Counted from the first letter of the stretch, positions 33,340 through 42,778 are shown. The stretch: 64,000 bases of DNA from HGM04593 sp045591315 (GCA_045591315.1 JAZNSN010000040.1:1-64000), one strand, 5' to 3'. Numbers and translations are program-made. The notes: generated by a model from the letters alone, not told the origin.

Positions 33340-35844
33340 CTACTTCAACAGATTAATAAGTGCTATAACCAATGTCGTTATTGACATTGTAGCTGTACCG
33401 ATGGTAGTAACGTCACCGACAGAGAGTCTGCGTTCTCCCTTGCGCGGAACAACAATCTCACAACCGGGTTGTATTGCCTTGCTTGATGTAGAGGACAATT
33501 TCTCAACACTGCCGTTCATATTGATGACATATACGCCTCTTCTCTTTGCCTTGTTTCCAAAGCCGCCGGCATGCTTTATGTAATAGGAAAGCGACTTTCC
33601 CTCCTGCCAGCTTACAGAAGATGGATACATTACCTCTCCGCTAATCTTGACAGTAGAATTGTACTCAGGGACTGTTAGGATATCTCCGTCACGAAGCACA
33701 ACATCATAGTCACCTCCCGGTTCTTCTATAGCTTTTTCAAGATTTATAGCCAAAGAATAGTAGTTCCCGTCATCGAACTTCGCCTTGTAGATAGAGTCAA
33801 GCACAGCGATATTTATATCCTTTTCCGACTTCAGCACCTCTTCGTACAATTCTATCTGAGCCTTGTTACGCTGTATCTCACGGATGTTCATCTCTTCTTC
33901 AGTCATGCGACGATGCAGATATGCACCTTTAACGTAGGCTGAATTGGAAGCACCGCCCACAGCTTTCATCAAATCACTGAGCTTGTAATTCCTGTTCAGC
34001 ATGGCATAATGGCCGGCAAAGTTCACAGCACCTTTTACTGTAACGCTTTCAATCTCTCTTGAAACCGGACTGCGGTGTACATAAACCTCATCATACGGTT
34101 TAAGAACGAAATTTTCACCGCCATCTACAATAAAGCCATCCTTGAGTTCAAAGCTGAATTTCTCTGTAATTTCATCTTTTTCTTCGACTGCTGCAGGGTC
34201 ATATATGTGACGATATACATCAACTTTCGCAGTAGAAGCATTCCTTGTCAACCCTCCGGCCTGGAGTATCAGGTCTTCAACAGTTGTATTCTCGGCAAAC
34301 TTATATACTCCGCTGAACCTTACTTCACCTCTGATAGTAAGAGTCTTCTTGCCATCCATATCGCTCTTGCTAGGGATATATACGGCATCATTGTTACGCA
34401 AGGCTACATCGGCAACCCTGCCCTCGACTATACCTTTTATATCTATAGACTGGGCTTCTATTGTATTGTCATAGTTCCGGTGGTGCATTACTGCTCTATT
34501 GAGGAATGCATCCTCACGAAGACCTCCTGCTGCTTCTATAAGTTCATATACCGTTTTAACCTCATCGCTAAGCTGATATTGGCCGGGATAGAAAACAGCT
34601 CCCATTATCTCCACCATGTTTGTAAAACGCGGAACAACGGAATCTATATAAACATGGTCGCCGTCATTCAAAGCAAAGCCGCTCATCTCATTCTTACCTA
34701 CGGTAAAGAGAGAGTACTCGCGTCCGCTCTTCCTTGTAACCCTCATCTTTTCTGTATATGCCTTGCTTGAGAAACCTCCTGAGTAGTTTATAAGTGAAGA
34801 TAGCGATTCTGCACCCTTCATCTCGTACATCATCGGACGTTTTACCTCTCCTTCAATCTCCACCAACGCATCGTATGCCCCAACGCTTATCACATCATTG
34901 TCCTCAAGCCGCACATTGCCCTTGGTTGTTCCTTTGAATATAAAGTCATAAACATCAATCGAAGCAATCTCCTTATCTTTGCGATAGACCTTTATATTGC
35001 GCAATGTTCCCAAGTCACCTATTCCACCGGCTGCATACAAAGCATTGAACGCTGTAGAGAGGGAACTCAAGGTATAATTTCCGGGAGCAACAACCTCGCC
35101 CACTACCTGCACCTGAATTGAGCGGAGCTTGCCTACGGAAAGACTGACTTTGGATTCGGCATATATATTGCGGAAAAGAGACTTAAGATGAGAGTTCGCA
35201 GCCTCAACCGTTTTTCCGGCAAGATAAACCGGGCCTATTCCTTCCACTACAACATATCCGTCTGGAGATATTTCATCTTCAATAAGAGTCTGGGAGGCAC
35301 CCCATACATCGATTATTACCTGATCGCCAGCCCCAAGCAGATAGTTTGCCGGAGTAGGTATATTCAAGGCCGGTTCAAATGTCAGCAACTCATTGTTGAA
35401 TATCGAACGCCCGAACACGGTCTTTTCATCATTCTCCATTTCCGTGTCCGGTTCCTTTTTAAAGTCATTTATTTCTCCTTCATATACATCGAGTTTCTCA
35501 TCACGTGTAGCATTCCTCAAATCGCGCCCGGAACGGAAAGATTCACCTTGGCTTCTGAGTCTTTTATCTTCCTCACGCATGCGATTAACCTTATTGGCTG
35601 AAGAATTTTTGGTAAGTTCTTCAGCACCCAAAAGCGAATTCTCGGCATTATACTCTTCTTTAATCCTTGTCAAACGGTCGGCAGATATGCCTCTCTGCAT
35701 AAGCTTCATTGCTATTGATCTTTCACTGGAGCCCTTTTTCTGCTCACTCAATATAAAATCAACAATCTGCTGGTCACTCATAACCTGAGCTACAGCAGTT
35801 TGCAAACAAAAGACAAGTGAGAGAAGAAACAATATCCTTTTCAT
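33340..35844 (-). CDS. Polysaccharide export protein with multiple SLBB domains (Wza-like)
   Basis: A large 834-residue export protein. The preferred start at 35844 gives the signal peptide MKRILFLLSLVFCLQTAVAQ. The poly_export (PES) domain is around residues 165-245 (YLLGAGDQVIIDVWGASQ). At least five SLBB-type repeats follow (VQVVGEVVAPGNYTLSS, VEIEGEVKRPMMYEM, VEIMGAVFYPGQYQLS, LTIRGEVRFSGVYKF, VTVKGAVNFAGHYAM, VKISGEVMYPSSV). It ends with a hydrophobic segment (TMSITTLVIALINLLK). E. coli Wza is less than half this size; long multi-SLBB versions are common in Bacteroidota. It forms the outer-membrane export channel for the polysaccharide. Confidence 0.92.
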   Translation of the reverse strand: MKRILFLLSLVFCLQTAVAQVMSDQQIVDFILSEQKKGSSERSIAMKLMQRGISADRLTRIKEEYNAENSLLGAEELTKNSSANKVNRMREEDKRLRSQGESFRSGRDLRNATRDEKLDVYEGEINDFKKEPDTEMENDEKTVFGRSIFNNELLTFEPALNIPTPANYLLGAGDQVIIDVWGASQTLIEDEISPDGYVVVEGIGPVYLAGKTVEAANSHLKSLFRNIYAESKVSLSVGKLRSIQVQVVGEVVAPGNYTLSSLSTAFNALYAAGGIGDLGTLRNIKVYRKDKEIASIDVYDFIFKGTTKGNVRLEDNDVISVGAYDALVEIEGEVKRPMMYEMKGAESLSSLINYSGGFSSKAYTEKMRVTRKSGREYSLFTVGKNEMSGFALNDGDHVYIDSVVPRFTNMVEIMGAVFYPGQYQLSDEVKTVYELIEAAGGLREDAFLNRAVMHHRNYDNTIEAQSIDIKGIVEGRVADVALRNNDAVYIPSKSDMDGKKTLTIRGEVRFSGVYKFAENTTVEDLILQAGGLTRNASTAKVDVYRHIYDPAAVEEKDEITEKFSFELKDGFIVDGGENFVLKPYDEVYVHRSPVSREIESVTVKGAVNFAGHYAMLNRNYKLSDLMKAVGGASNSAYVKGAYLHRRMTEEEMNIREIQRNKAQIELYEEVLKSEKDINIAVLDSIYKAKFDDGNYYSLAINLEKAIEEPGGDYDVVLRDGDILTVPEYNSTVKISGEVMYPSSVSWQEGKSLSYYIKHAGGFGNKAKRRGVYVINMNGSVEKLSSTSSKAIQPGCEIVVPRKGERRLSVGDVTTIGTATMSITTLVIALINLLK

Positions 35845-35865
35845 ATATGTCATCATTTCCTGTTT

Positions 35866-36459
35866 TTAGAATTTCTTACCTTTCAATATATACAGCACGG
35901 TTGTTACTATTATTTTCAAATCAAGGAACAAGGAACGTTTTCTCAGATACTCAAGGTCCATATCCAAACGGGTGAGCATCTTCTCCAGAGTATCGGTATA
36001 TCCATTGTAAATAGTCGCCATAGAGGTCAATCCCGGACGCATAAGATATACATAATCGTAGTTGGGGTTACGTTCACGTATCTTGTCAATATAATACTGA
36101 CGCTCCGGCCTTGGGCCCACAAATGACATGTCACCGATGAAGACATTCCACAACTGAGGCAACTCGTCGAGATGATGTTCGCGCAAGAAACGGCCGACCT
36201 TTGTAAGGCGCTCATCGCCCTTTGCTGCCAACTGCGGTTTTCCGGAACTCTCTGAATCGGCATGCATTGTCCTGAATTTGAATATATTGAACGCTTTACC
36301 TTTATAACCGATTCTCTCCTGACGGAATATCACGCTGCCATCGTTCTGAACGCGCAACCTGATATACACAATCAAGAATACCGGAGACAACGCCAAAAGG
36401 CCAAAGAACGAACAAAGCACATCGAAAAGACGTTTTATTGCACGTTCAAAAACATTCAT
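35866..36459 (-). CDS. Initiating sugar transferase (polyprenyl-phosphate hexose-1-P transferase)
   Basis: The enzyme transfers the first sugar phosphate to undecaprenyl phosphate. From the ATG at 36459 it has 197 residues; 36477 is an alternative. It has one membrane-associated helix at the start (KRLFDVLCSFFGLLALSPVFLIVYI), then VIFRQERIGYKGKAFNIFKFRTM, LDELPQLWNVFIGDMSFVGPRPE and the end RPGLTSMATIY. This is the short, catalytic-only (PglC-like) form, lacking the extra helices of WbaP/WcaJ. It is the first gene of the minus-strand polysaccharide operon. No UpxY-type antiterminator precedes it. Confidence 0.92.
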   Translation of the reverse strand: MNVFERAIKRLFDVLCSFFGLLALSPVFLIVYIRLRVQNDGSVIFRQERIGYKGKAFNIFKFRTMHADSESSGKPQLAAKGDERLTKVGRFLREHHLDELPQLWNVFIGDMSFVGPRPERQYYIDKIRERNPNYDYVYLMRPGLTSMATIYNGYTDTLEKMLTRLDMDLEYLRKRSLFLDLKIIVTTVLYILKGKKF

Positions 36460-36528
36460 GCCATCCTTAATGACCATATCTTGTATTTTTATTTTTCTTA
36501 GTAATATATCTTATTAACTGCCTTTTAA

Positions 36529-36536
36529 CAAAAATA
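36529..36536 (-). promoter_or_regulatory. Probable -7 element (TATTTTTG) for the polysaccharide operon
   Basis: TATTTTTG on the minus strand lies 69 nt before the sugar transferase start. The -33 element is not clear. The rest of the 200-nt gap shows nothing I recognise. Confidence 0.4.
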
Positions 36537-36683
36537 TTGCAAAGAAAACACTTTTTTTCGGTAAAAAAAAGCATTGCTGACAAGCAAGAAAGGGAACATT
36601 AATCCATTACGAACGGAAGAGTAGGATTAACGCGCTGATACACAATCATTTACATAAGCAGAATTCTGATATTTGCCAAACTG

Positions 36684-37985
36684 TCAGACAAGGATATTTT
36701 TTATATCCTCAATACCTGCTCCGGGGTAGTAATGTGCAAGAATTTCCGAAAAAGCATATCCCTTATCACCCATCACCGCTGCACCTATCTGGCAAAGCCC
36801 AACCCCATGCCCCCAGCCTGCGCCTTTTATTACAAACTTACACCCGCCATCGGCTGCACGAACTTTATCAACGACAAAGGCCGAACTGTAAAGATGTGTA
36901 TGCGAAAGCCAACGGCGTATCTCAAGTTCCTTGCCGACAATCTTCGTAACCTTGCTGCCAACTATGCGTAACCGCACTATACGGCCCGACTCACCCCTCT
37001 CCAACGGCACCAGTTCCTCAACCATACCGAAATCTATGCCGGAACGTTCCTTGAGCAAAGAAGAGAGTTCGTTCTGCGAATATTCCACACGCCAACGATA
37101 GAAGTCGTTTGTTTCCTGGTCGTAACCGTTAAGTACTTGCAAAAGCAGCTCCTTGCCGGCCTCATTGCAGAAAGATTCGGGACTATCCTCAATCCATGCC
37201 CTTGCCCCCTCTTCAGTCGTGAGGTCGGGCAAAGGTTCCTCTTCTGCAGTATCTCTGAAGACCTGCAGATAGGGATAATCCTCATTCTCCCAACATGCAG
37301 AAAAACGTTCTGTCACACCTCCGCAACATTTGCTAAAACGAGCATCGCACACCTCACCGCCATAGGAAAGCACCAGACCGCATGTATTCTTTACCGCACG
37401 TTCCACGTTAGGATTCAACGACCTGGTAACCCCTTGATAGCGTTGGCAATGGTCATCGGCACACAAATCGAAAAGAGTATGGTCCTCACGTGCATACCAG
37501 CGCACGATCTCATCGCTATTCTCCCAACCCAGCGAGCCTTGCTGTACCTTTTCTTTCCGAAGCAGCTGTGCATAGAGCCAACTGCGTGAGATTACCGTAT
37601 GCGCTTTAAGGAATTCAAGGGATGAAGTTGCCGACATTTCGCTCGATATTACGCTCACCAGATACTCCTCGACACAGATACGGTTTATAGCCCTGACCAT
37701 ACCGTTCTCTACAATAAGCAGCAGCTCGCCTCTGAAACTCTGGTTTTCCTTGCGCTGCCAATGAAAGTTTACACCAATGACAACATCATGCAGAGTAAAT
37801 GTACAGTTTTCATCGTTTGGAACAAAACGGAAGCATTCAGACAAATCATTGCCGACCTTCACCTTGCCACCCTCGACAACAGCACGGAATTCACCCGAAA
37901 GGAGGTTTCCGTTACATGAAAAAGTGCCGTTCAAATCGAACTTTATTGCTGATGCAAGCAGTATTCCGACATCGACCTTTCTCAT
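36684..37985 (-). CDS. SpoIID/LytB-domain protein without a signal peptide
   Basis: A 433-residue protein. The SpoIID/LytB domain runs from about residue 95 to the end: VEEYLVSVISSEMSATSSLEFLKAHTVISRSW has the glutamate of the E-M motif that is catalytic in SpoIID. ARFSKCCGGVTE and the final GAGWGHGVGLCQIGAAVMGDKGYAFSEILAHYYPG are the family's closing signature. SpoIID is a lytic transglycosylase acting on denuded peptidoglycan glycan strands. Unlike typical members this protein starts MRKVDVGILLASAIKFDL with no signal peptide. Its start overlaps the end of the GT2-HIT gene by 4 nt, so the two are co-expressed and perhaps act together. Confidence 0.85.
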   Translation of the reverse strand: MRKVDVGILLASAIKFDLNGTFSCNGNLLSGEFRAVVEGGKVKVGNDLSECFRFVPNDENCTFTLHDVVIGVNFHWQRKENQSFRGELLLIVENGMVRAINRICVEEYLVSVISSEMSATSSLEFLKAHTVISRSWLYAQLLRKEKVQQGSLGWENSDEIVRWYAREDHTLFDLCADDHCQRYQGVTRSLNPNVERAVKNTCGLVLSYGGEVCDARFSKCCGGVTERFSACWENEDYPYLQVFRDTAEEEPLPDLTTEEGARAWIEDSPESFCNEAGKELLLQVLNGYDQETNDFYRWRVEYSQNELSSLLKERSGIDFGMVEELVPLERGESGRIVRLRIVGSKVTKIVGKELEIRRWLSHTHLYSSAFVVDKVRAADGGCKFVIKGAGWGHGVGLCQIGAAVMGDKGYAFSEILAHYYPGAGIEDIKNILV

Positions 37986-40390
37986 ACTTCACCACATATC
38001 TTGCATGCAACTTCATCGGCATCTTCCTGCGAGAGGGCCACCTCACGCAGCATTGCTGCAGCCTCATCGGACGTAATCGCTGCAAAATCACTCTCGCGCG
38101 GTGTTATCATCAGCCCGGCCATATCAAGTGCTCCGGGACTGACCAGACGGTTTGCCGGACCTTCTGCATAATAACAAGAAGGGCGGTGAACAGCACGAGG
38201 CACGACTATCGTTACATAGCCGTCTGCAATGGAATAACAAGCCATTACATTCATACGTGGTTCAGGTTCACCTTCGACCAATGGCAACGCAGAGCACAAA
38301 TGCCTGAAAAGTTCATTTGATGCAGAAACTTTACGCGCGACAACCATAAAAAGCGGCACAACGTATGAATCAACTTTATAGATTGCGCCCTCTTCCTTTA
38401 CGAGCAGAGGCTCCATCCCGCAGGAGAGTTCTTCACTCCATTCATCGCCAAGCAGTGGTATAGAGCTTTTATTTCCGGCCTGAAGATGGGCGTGGTCGGG
38501 AGCGGAAGCTCCGCAATGGGCTCCGTTGTAGAAGATTGCCGAATCCTGCCACTCGCGCGCCAGATGAAGCATATCGATATACATCTCGCCCAACAGCTGC
38601 TGCTTATGTTCCTTATGCGGAAGAGTCAAATGGAATGGAAGTATCGGGAATGGGTTGACCAGCACCTCAAGACTTCCCAGTGCCTGCAAGGATATCTGCT
38701 CCACCGGACGGTTTTCGGCACAAAGGAAACATCTGCGGGCAGTAATGGATGCCGAATCTATCTTTGCAGCGGTAGAGACCATCCTGGCCGGATTGAACTG
38801 CAATGCAACTCCGTTCTCAAGCTTACGCACCTTTACATTTTCCAGTTCTGAATATCTTTTTGCCGCATCGGGCCATTTTTCGAGCTGTTCTTCAAAAAAA
38901 GAGTGCACATCTTCACCTGACGGCAACGGCATATCTTTCATCAGTTGTATCCGAGCTTCAAGCTCAGCACTCCTTAAAGAATCCTTATAGAAATTATGGG
39001 CATTTACCTTTGCATGCGACAAGGCCGCATCGGAATTCCCGCCCCAACGACGGCAGAGATAAAGCACATCATAGATGCGCCCTATCCTGTAGCTGCGCGA
39101 TATTTGCAGGCCAACTGCATAATCCTCGCCGTAGCTTACGTTCGGAAAGCCAATTTCCCTTATAACCGGGGTAAAGAATGCACGCGGAGCACCAAGCCCG
39201 TTTATACGCAGTGCATTGTTGCGTCCGTTCTCCTCAGTCCATTCACGGTGGTCGATAACTCCAGGAGGCAATGTGTTCAATTCGAAGTCACATATACGGT
39301 ACGAGCCGACAAGCATAGCACACTGCTGGGCATAGAAGCCGTCAACAATGCGTTGCAAGGTATCGGTTCCGCTGTAAAGGTCGTCACTGTCGAGCTGCAC
39401 TGCAAAACGGCCGCATTTCGAGTGATTTACAGCCAGTTCCCAACAGCCTCCGATACCGAGGTCATGACGTTCGGGGACAACATGCAGAACTCTGCTGTCG
39501 TGGAAGGAGTCTATTATTTCCCCAGTCCTGTCGGTAGAATGGTTATCTACAACAATTATATTGAACGGGAAAGCCGTCTCCTGCGACAGGACAGACGATA
39601 TGGCATCCGATATTGTCGATTCGCGGTTGAGAACCGGTATGATTACCGATGCCTCATACTCAAAACTGCCGGCAGAAAGGTCGATTCTCCTATACTTGCA
39701 CGGCGGCAGATAACCGCCGATAGCCTTAAGATGAGAAGTACAGGCCTTTTCCATCTCTATCTGAACATCACGCTGTGCCGGATTCACATAATCGAACTGC
39801 TTTTCGCCGCTCTTGCGGTTGTCGTTCTCACATTCGGTATATACGAGCTCCTTGAAATGGAACAGTGAACCTATCCGGCTCATTGCAAGACGCAATTGGT
39901 AAACGCCGGCATAACTGTACTCTTCGAATGGTTCGGACAGATACTCCTTCAAGGCCGACGTCCTGAACATGAGCAGGGAACCGAAATCGAAATCGTTTCT
40001 AAGGCTGCCCGGCTGATAATCGATAGCAGGAGCCTCAACGACCTCGCCGGATATGGACTTGCAATAGTCGGAATAGGCCATTGAAGCATCCGCAGACATG
40101 CAGCATGCCATGCGGTAAAGCTTCTCCTCATCGAGCTGCAGGCCTTCCTTGCCGATATATACCGCAAATGTAGCGGAAGCACGCTCGGCCATATCACGCA
40201 ATACTGGTGTTGAAAGCAGGGAAGCGGCCTCTATGACCGTTGTCTTTTCGGGCAACCGGACATCGGGAGCCGACGCGCTCCACAGCCACACGTGAGCGAT
40301 TTTTGGATTGGCAATATATCTGCCTATCGTTTCCTGCAGGGTTCCTTCCTGAGGGAAAGGCATGAACAGTTCTATAGTGTAATTCTCCAT
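37982..40390 (-). CDS. Fusion of a GT2 glycosyltransferase with a HIT-like nucleotidyltransferase domain (DUF4922-type)
   Basis: A predicted 802-residue cytoplasmic protein from the ATG at 40390; a TTG at 40411 is the alternative. Residues 1-240 are a degenerate, possibly GT-like region. Residues 245-470 form a family 2 glycosyltransferase domain (ASVIIPVLNRESTISDAI, VVDNHSTDRT, metal site QLDSDD at 332-337, YGEDYAVGL). Residues about 515-802 form a HIT/GalT-like domain: CFLC at 554-557, PFHLTLPHKEH near 586, and the H-x-H-x-Q site DHAHLQ (633-637) used by GalT and GDP-hexose phosphorylases. The protein could make or break a nucleotide sugar and also transfer it. The partner downstream is a SpoIID-domain protein. 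Product and acceptor are unknown. Confidence 0.75.
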   Translation of the reverse strand: MENYTIELFMPFPQEGTLQETIGRYIANPKIAHVWLWSASAPDVRLPEKTTVIEAASLLSTPVLRDMAERASATFAVYIGKEGLQLDEEKLYRMACCMSADASMAYSDYCKSISGEVVEAPAIDYQPGSLRNDFDFGSLLMFRTSALKEYLSEPFEEYSYAGVYQLRLAMSRIGSLFHFKELVYTECENDNRKSGEKQFDYVNPAQRDVQIEMEKACTSHLKAIGGYLPPCKYRRIDLSAGSFEYEASVIIPVLNRESTISDAISSVLSQETAFPFNIIVVDNHSTDRTGEIIDSFHDSRVLHVVPERHDLGIGGCWELAVNHSKCGRFAVQLDSDDLYSGTDTLQRIVDGFYAQQCAMLVGSYRICDFELNTLPPGVIDHREWTEENGRNNALRINGLGAPRAFFTPVIREIGFPNVSYGEDYAVGLQISRSYRIGRIYDVLYLCRRWGGNSDAALSHAKVNAHNFYKDSLRSAELEARIQLMKDMPLPSGEDVHSFFEEQLEKWPDAAKRYSELENVKVRKLENGVALQFNPARMVSTAAKIDSASITARRCFLCAENRPVEQISLQALGSLEVLVNPFPILPFHLTLPHKEHKQQLLGEMYIDMLHLAREWQDSAIFYNGAHCGASAPDHAHLQAGNKSSIPLLGDEWSEELSCGMEPLLVKEEGAIYKVDSYVVPLFMVVARKVSASNELFRHLCSALPLVEGEPEPRMNVMACYSIADGYVTIVVPRAVHRPSCYYAEGPANRLVSPGALDMAGLMITPRESDFAAITSDEAAAMLREVALSQEDADEVACKICGEV

Positions 40391-40595
40391 ATTTTTATAT
40401 GTTTTCGGCAAATTGCCGTATTATACCTCTAATGCAAAAGCACGCTATGCACAAGTCGTTCGCATGCCGGCATATTGAATGCGAATTTAATAAAAAGGAA
40501 GCCGAAAAAAAACTTTTGGACCAAACAAATGACACTCCAAAATATAAATATAAAATTTATTGTTATATAATAACATTCATACCACTTTTTTGCAT

Positions 40596-40603
40596 TATCT
40601 TCG
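40596..40603 (+). promoter_or_regulatory. -7 element (TATCTTCG) of the rlmN operon
   Basis: TATCTTCG lies 54 nt before the preferred rlmN start in a 266-nt AT-rich gap between divergent genes. It is the same variant box as at 286 and 61746. No clear -33 box. Confidence 0.45.
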
Positions 40604-40656
40604 TAACTGATTTCGTAAATTAGAGGTATTATAGCTATACATTGAGGACAAAACAG

Positions 40657-41715
40657 ATGGAAAACGGGAAAAGGAAACTGGCCGGAATGACTCTCAACGC
40701 ACTCAAGGAGGCAGTCAAAGAAGCCGGAATGCCGGCTTTTACTGCAAAGCAGATTGCCGATTGGATATATTGCAAACGCATAGATTCCATTGACGGGATG
40801 TCCAACATATCGCTCAGGAACCGCGAAAAGCTGAAAGAGCTGTTCGAAGTGGGATACAAAGGACCCGCCGAGGCAGCCCGTTCAGTTGACGGAACCGTAA
40901 AATACCTTTACGAAGTGGATAACGGACATTTCGTCGAGGCTGTTTATATCCCCGACGGAGAGCGTGCAACGCTATGCGTCTCTTCGCAGGTGGGATGCAA
41001 GATGAACTGCCTTTTCTGCATGACCGGCAAACAGAAATATACAGCAAACCTTACATCGAACGAGATACTCAACCAGATTCTGGCACTGCCTGAATTTGAG
41101 AAACTCACCAACATCGTTTTTATGGGCATGGGCGAGCCTTGTGACAATCTCGACAACCTCTTGCAGGCAATCGAAGTGCTCACAAGCGATTATGGGCTTG
41201 GCTGGAGTCCTCACCGCATTACGGTATCATCGGTAGGAGTACGCAAGGGACTGAAAAGACTGCTCGATTCGGGCGACTACCATATCGCCATAAGCCTGCA
41301 CCACCCTATACCTGAGAAACGTGCCGAAATAATGCCTGCCGAGAAGGGTTTCTCCATAGTAGAGATGCTCGACCTGCTGCGACAATACGACTTCAGCCAC
41401 CAGCGACGTCTCACATTCGAGTACATCGTGTTCAAGGGGATAAACGAGACTCAGTTCTATGCACGCAAGTTGCTCAAGCTGCTCGACGGCATAGATTGCC
41501 GTATAAACCTGATACGCTACCATGCCATTCCTGGAGTGCCGTTGGAAGGAGTTGACGAGAACGGAATGACGCAGCTGAGGGATTTTCTCACCAAGAACGG
41601 GCTGTTCACTACAATAAGGGCCTCACGAGGAGAGGACATCTTCGCTGCATGCGGAATGTTATCGACATTGAAGCAGGAACAGAATAATGCAAAGAACCAA
41701 CAAGAGATATCATGA
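40657..41715 (+). CDS. rlmN: 23S rRNA (adenine-2503-C2) methyltransferase RlmN
   Basis: A radical SAM enzyme that methylates A2503 of 23S rRNA and A37 of some tRNAs. From the ATG at 40657 it has 352 residues; GAGGAC 7 nt upstream is a fair ribosome binding site, and the TTG at 40642 is unlikely. The cluster motif is CKMNCLFC (C-x3-C-x2-C), preceded by ATLCVSSQVG. MGMGEPCDNLDNL and the late RASRGEDIFAACGML, with the methyl-carrying cysteine, are diagnostic. Its stop overlaps the next gene by 4 nt; it leads a seven-gene operon. Confidence 0.96.
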   Translation: MENGKRKLAGMTLNALKEAVKEAGMPAFTAKQIADWIYCKRIDSIDGMSNISLRNREKLKELFEVGYKGPAEAARSVDGTVKYLYEVDNGHFVEAVYIPDGERATLCVSSQVGCKMNCLFCMTGKQKYTANLTSNEILNQILALPEFEKLTNIVFMGMGEPCDNLDNLLQAIEVLTSDYGLGWSPHRITVSSVGVRKGLKRLLDSGDYHIAISLHHPIPEKRAEIMPAEKGFSIVEMLDLLRQYDFSHQRRLTFEYIVFKGINETQFYARKLLKLLDGIDCRINLIRYHAIPGVPLEGVDENGMTQLRDFLTKNGLFTTIRASRGEDIFAACGMLSTLKQEQNNAKNQQEIS

Positions 41716-42767
41716 AGAATTTAGTATCATTGATTTTTGCGGCAATACTGTTTGCCAACTGTCACGGATTATCCGAAAGTTTCAAGAAATCGGCTGTAGG
41801 AAACCCGTATGAGGTACTTGTAGTATGCGATGAAGCATTCTGGGAGAGCCCTGCCGGAAGAGCCATATACAATGCCCTGGACACCGATGTGCCGGGATTG
41901 CCGCAATCGGAGCGATCGTTCCGCATATCGCGTGTGAGCGAAGCCAACTTCTCAGGAATGGTAAAGCCGTTCCGAAACGTGATTACAGTTGACATCAACG
42001 ACCGCATGTACACAAAGACATCATTCAAGTACTCAAGGGACCCGTTTGCCACACCGCAGATGATTATGACCATACAGTCGCCCAGCAGTGCCGAATTGGA
42101 AGAGTACGTGAACAAGAACAAGCAGGTAATAGTGGATTTCTTCAATGCAGCCGAAATGAACAGGCAGATAGACAACCTAAAGGCAAGGCATAATGAGAAG
42201 GCTCTTGCTACGACAAAGGAGATGTTCGACTGCGAACTGCTGATTCCGGCAGAACTGAACGGTGAGAAGAGAGGCGAGAACTTCGTGTGGTTCTCCGACT
42301 TCAACTCTACCAACCCCGACATTCTGAGTTTTGTAATGTACAGCTACCCTTATACATCGGTCGATAATTTCTCAAGAGAAAACTACATACACATGCGAGA
42401 CTCTGTCATGAAAGTGAACATGCCGGGAGGAAAGCCGGGACAATACATGCAGACCGACTCTATGTTTGTAGAGATTACCGAGACTTCGGACCGCGACCGA
42501 TACATGCAGCTTGCAAGAGGCCTCTGGTACATGGAGAACGACATGATGGGCGGCCCGTTCGTGTCACATGCAATGGTCGATGAGCAGAACGGACGCGTAA
42601 TAGTTGTGGAGGCATTCTTATATGCCCCGAACAAGAAGAAAGGCGCGACAATGCGTAAGCTTGAATCATCGCTCTACACATTGAAGATGCCTGTTGACAA
42701 GATGCTGGAAAACAGTACACACATTCCCGAAGTTGTAGTTGAAGCAAACGGAGAAGAAACAAAATAA
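41712..42767 (+). CDS. DUF4837 family lipoprotein
   Basis: A 351-residue protein with a lipoprotein signal (MKNLVSLIFAAILFANC; lipid Cys17). The mature start GNPYEVLVVCDEAFWESPAGRAI and later NVITVDINDRMYTKTSFKYSRDPFATPQMIM match the DUF4837 pattern of Bacteroidota. The conserved GLWYMENDMMGGPFVSHAMVD sits near the end. The function is unknown; it should be anchored in the envelope. The gene overlaps rlmN by 4 nt and precedes pdxA by 11 nt, so all three share a message. Confidence 0.85.
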   Translation: MKNLVSLIFAAILFANCHGLSESFKKSAVGNPYEVLVVCDEAFWESPAGRAIYNALDTDVPGLPQSERSFRISRVSEANFSGMVKPFRNVITVDINDRMYTKTSFKYSRDPFATPQMIMTIQSPSSAELEEYVNKNKQVIVDFFNAAEMNRQIDNLKARHNEKALATTKEMFDCELLIPAELNGEKRGENFVWFSDFNSTNPDILSFVMYSYPYTSVDNFSRENYIHMRDSVMKVNMPGGKPGQYMQTDSMFVEITETSDRDRYMQLARGLWYMENDMMGGPFVSHAMVDEQNGRVIVVEAFLYAPNKKKGATMRKLESSLYTLKMPVDKMLENSTHIPEVVVEANGEETK

Positions 42768-42778
42768 GAAGAGACGAC

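Noticed and set aside
36460..36683. Invertible promoter ahead of the polysaccharide operon
   Set aside because: I looked for paired inverted repeats in the gap and found none, and no recombinase gene is adjacent.
38996..39868. A 290-codon plus-strand frame opposite the GT2-HIT gene
   Set aside because: The minus-strand gene has clear domain motifs across the same interval; the plus frame shows no recognisable domain.
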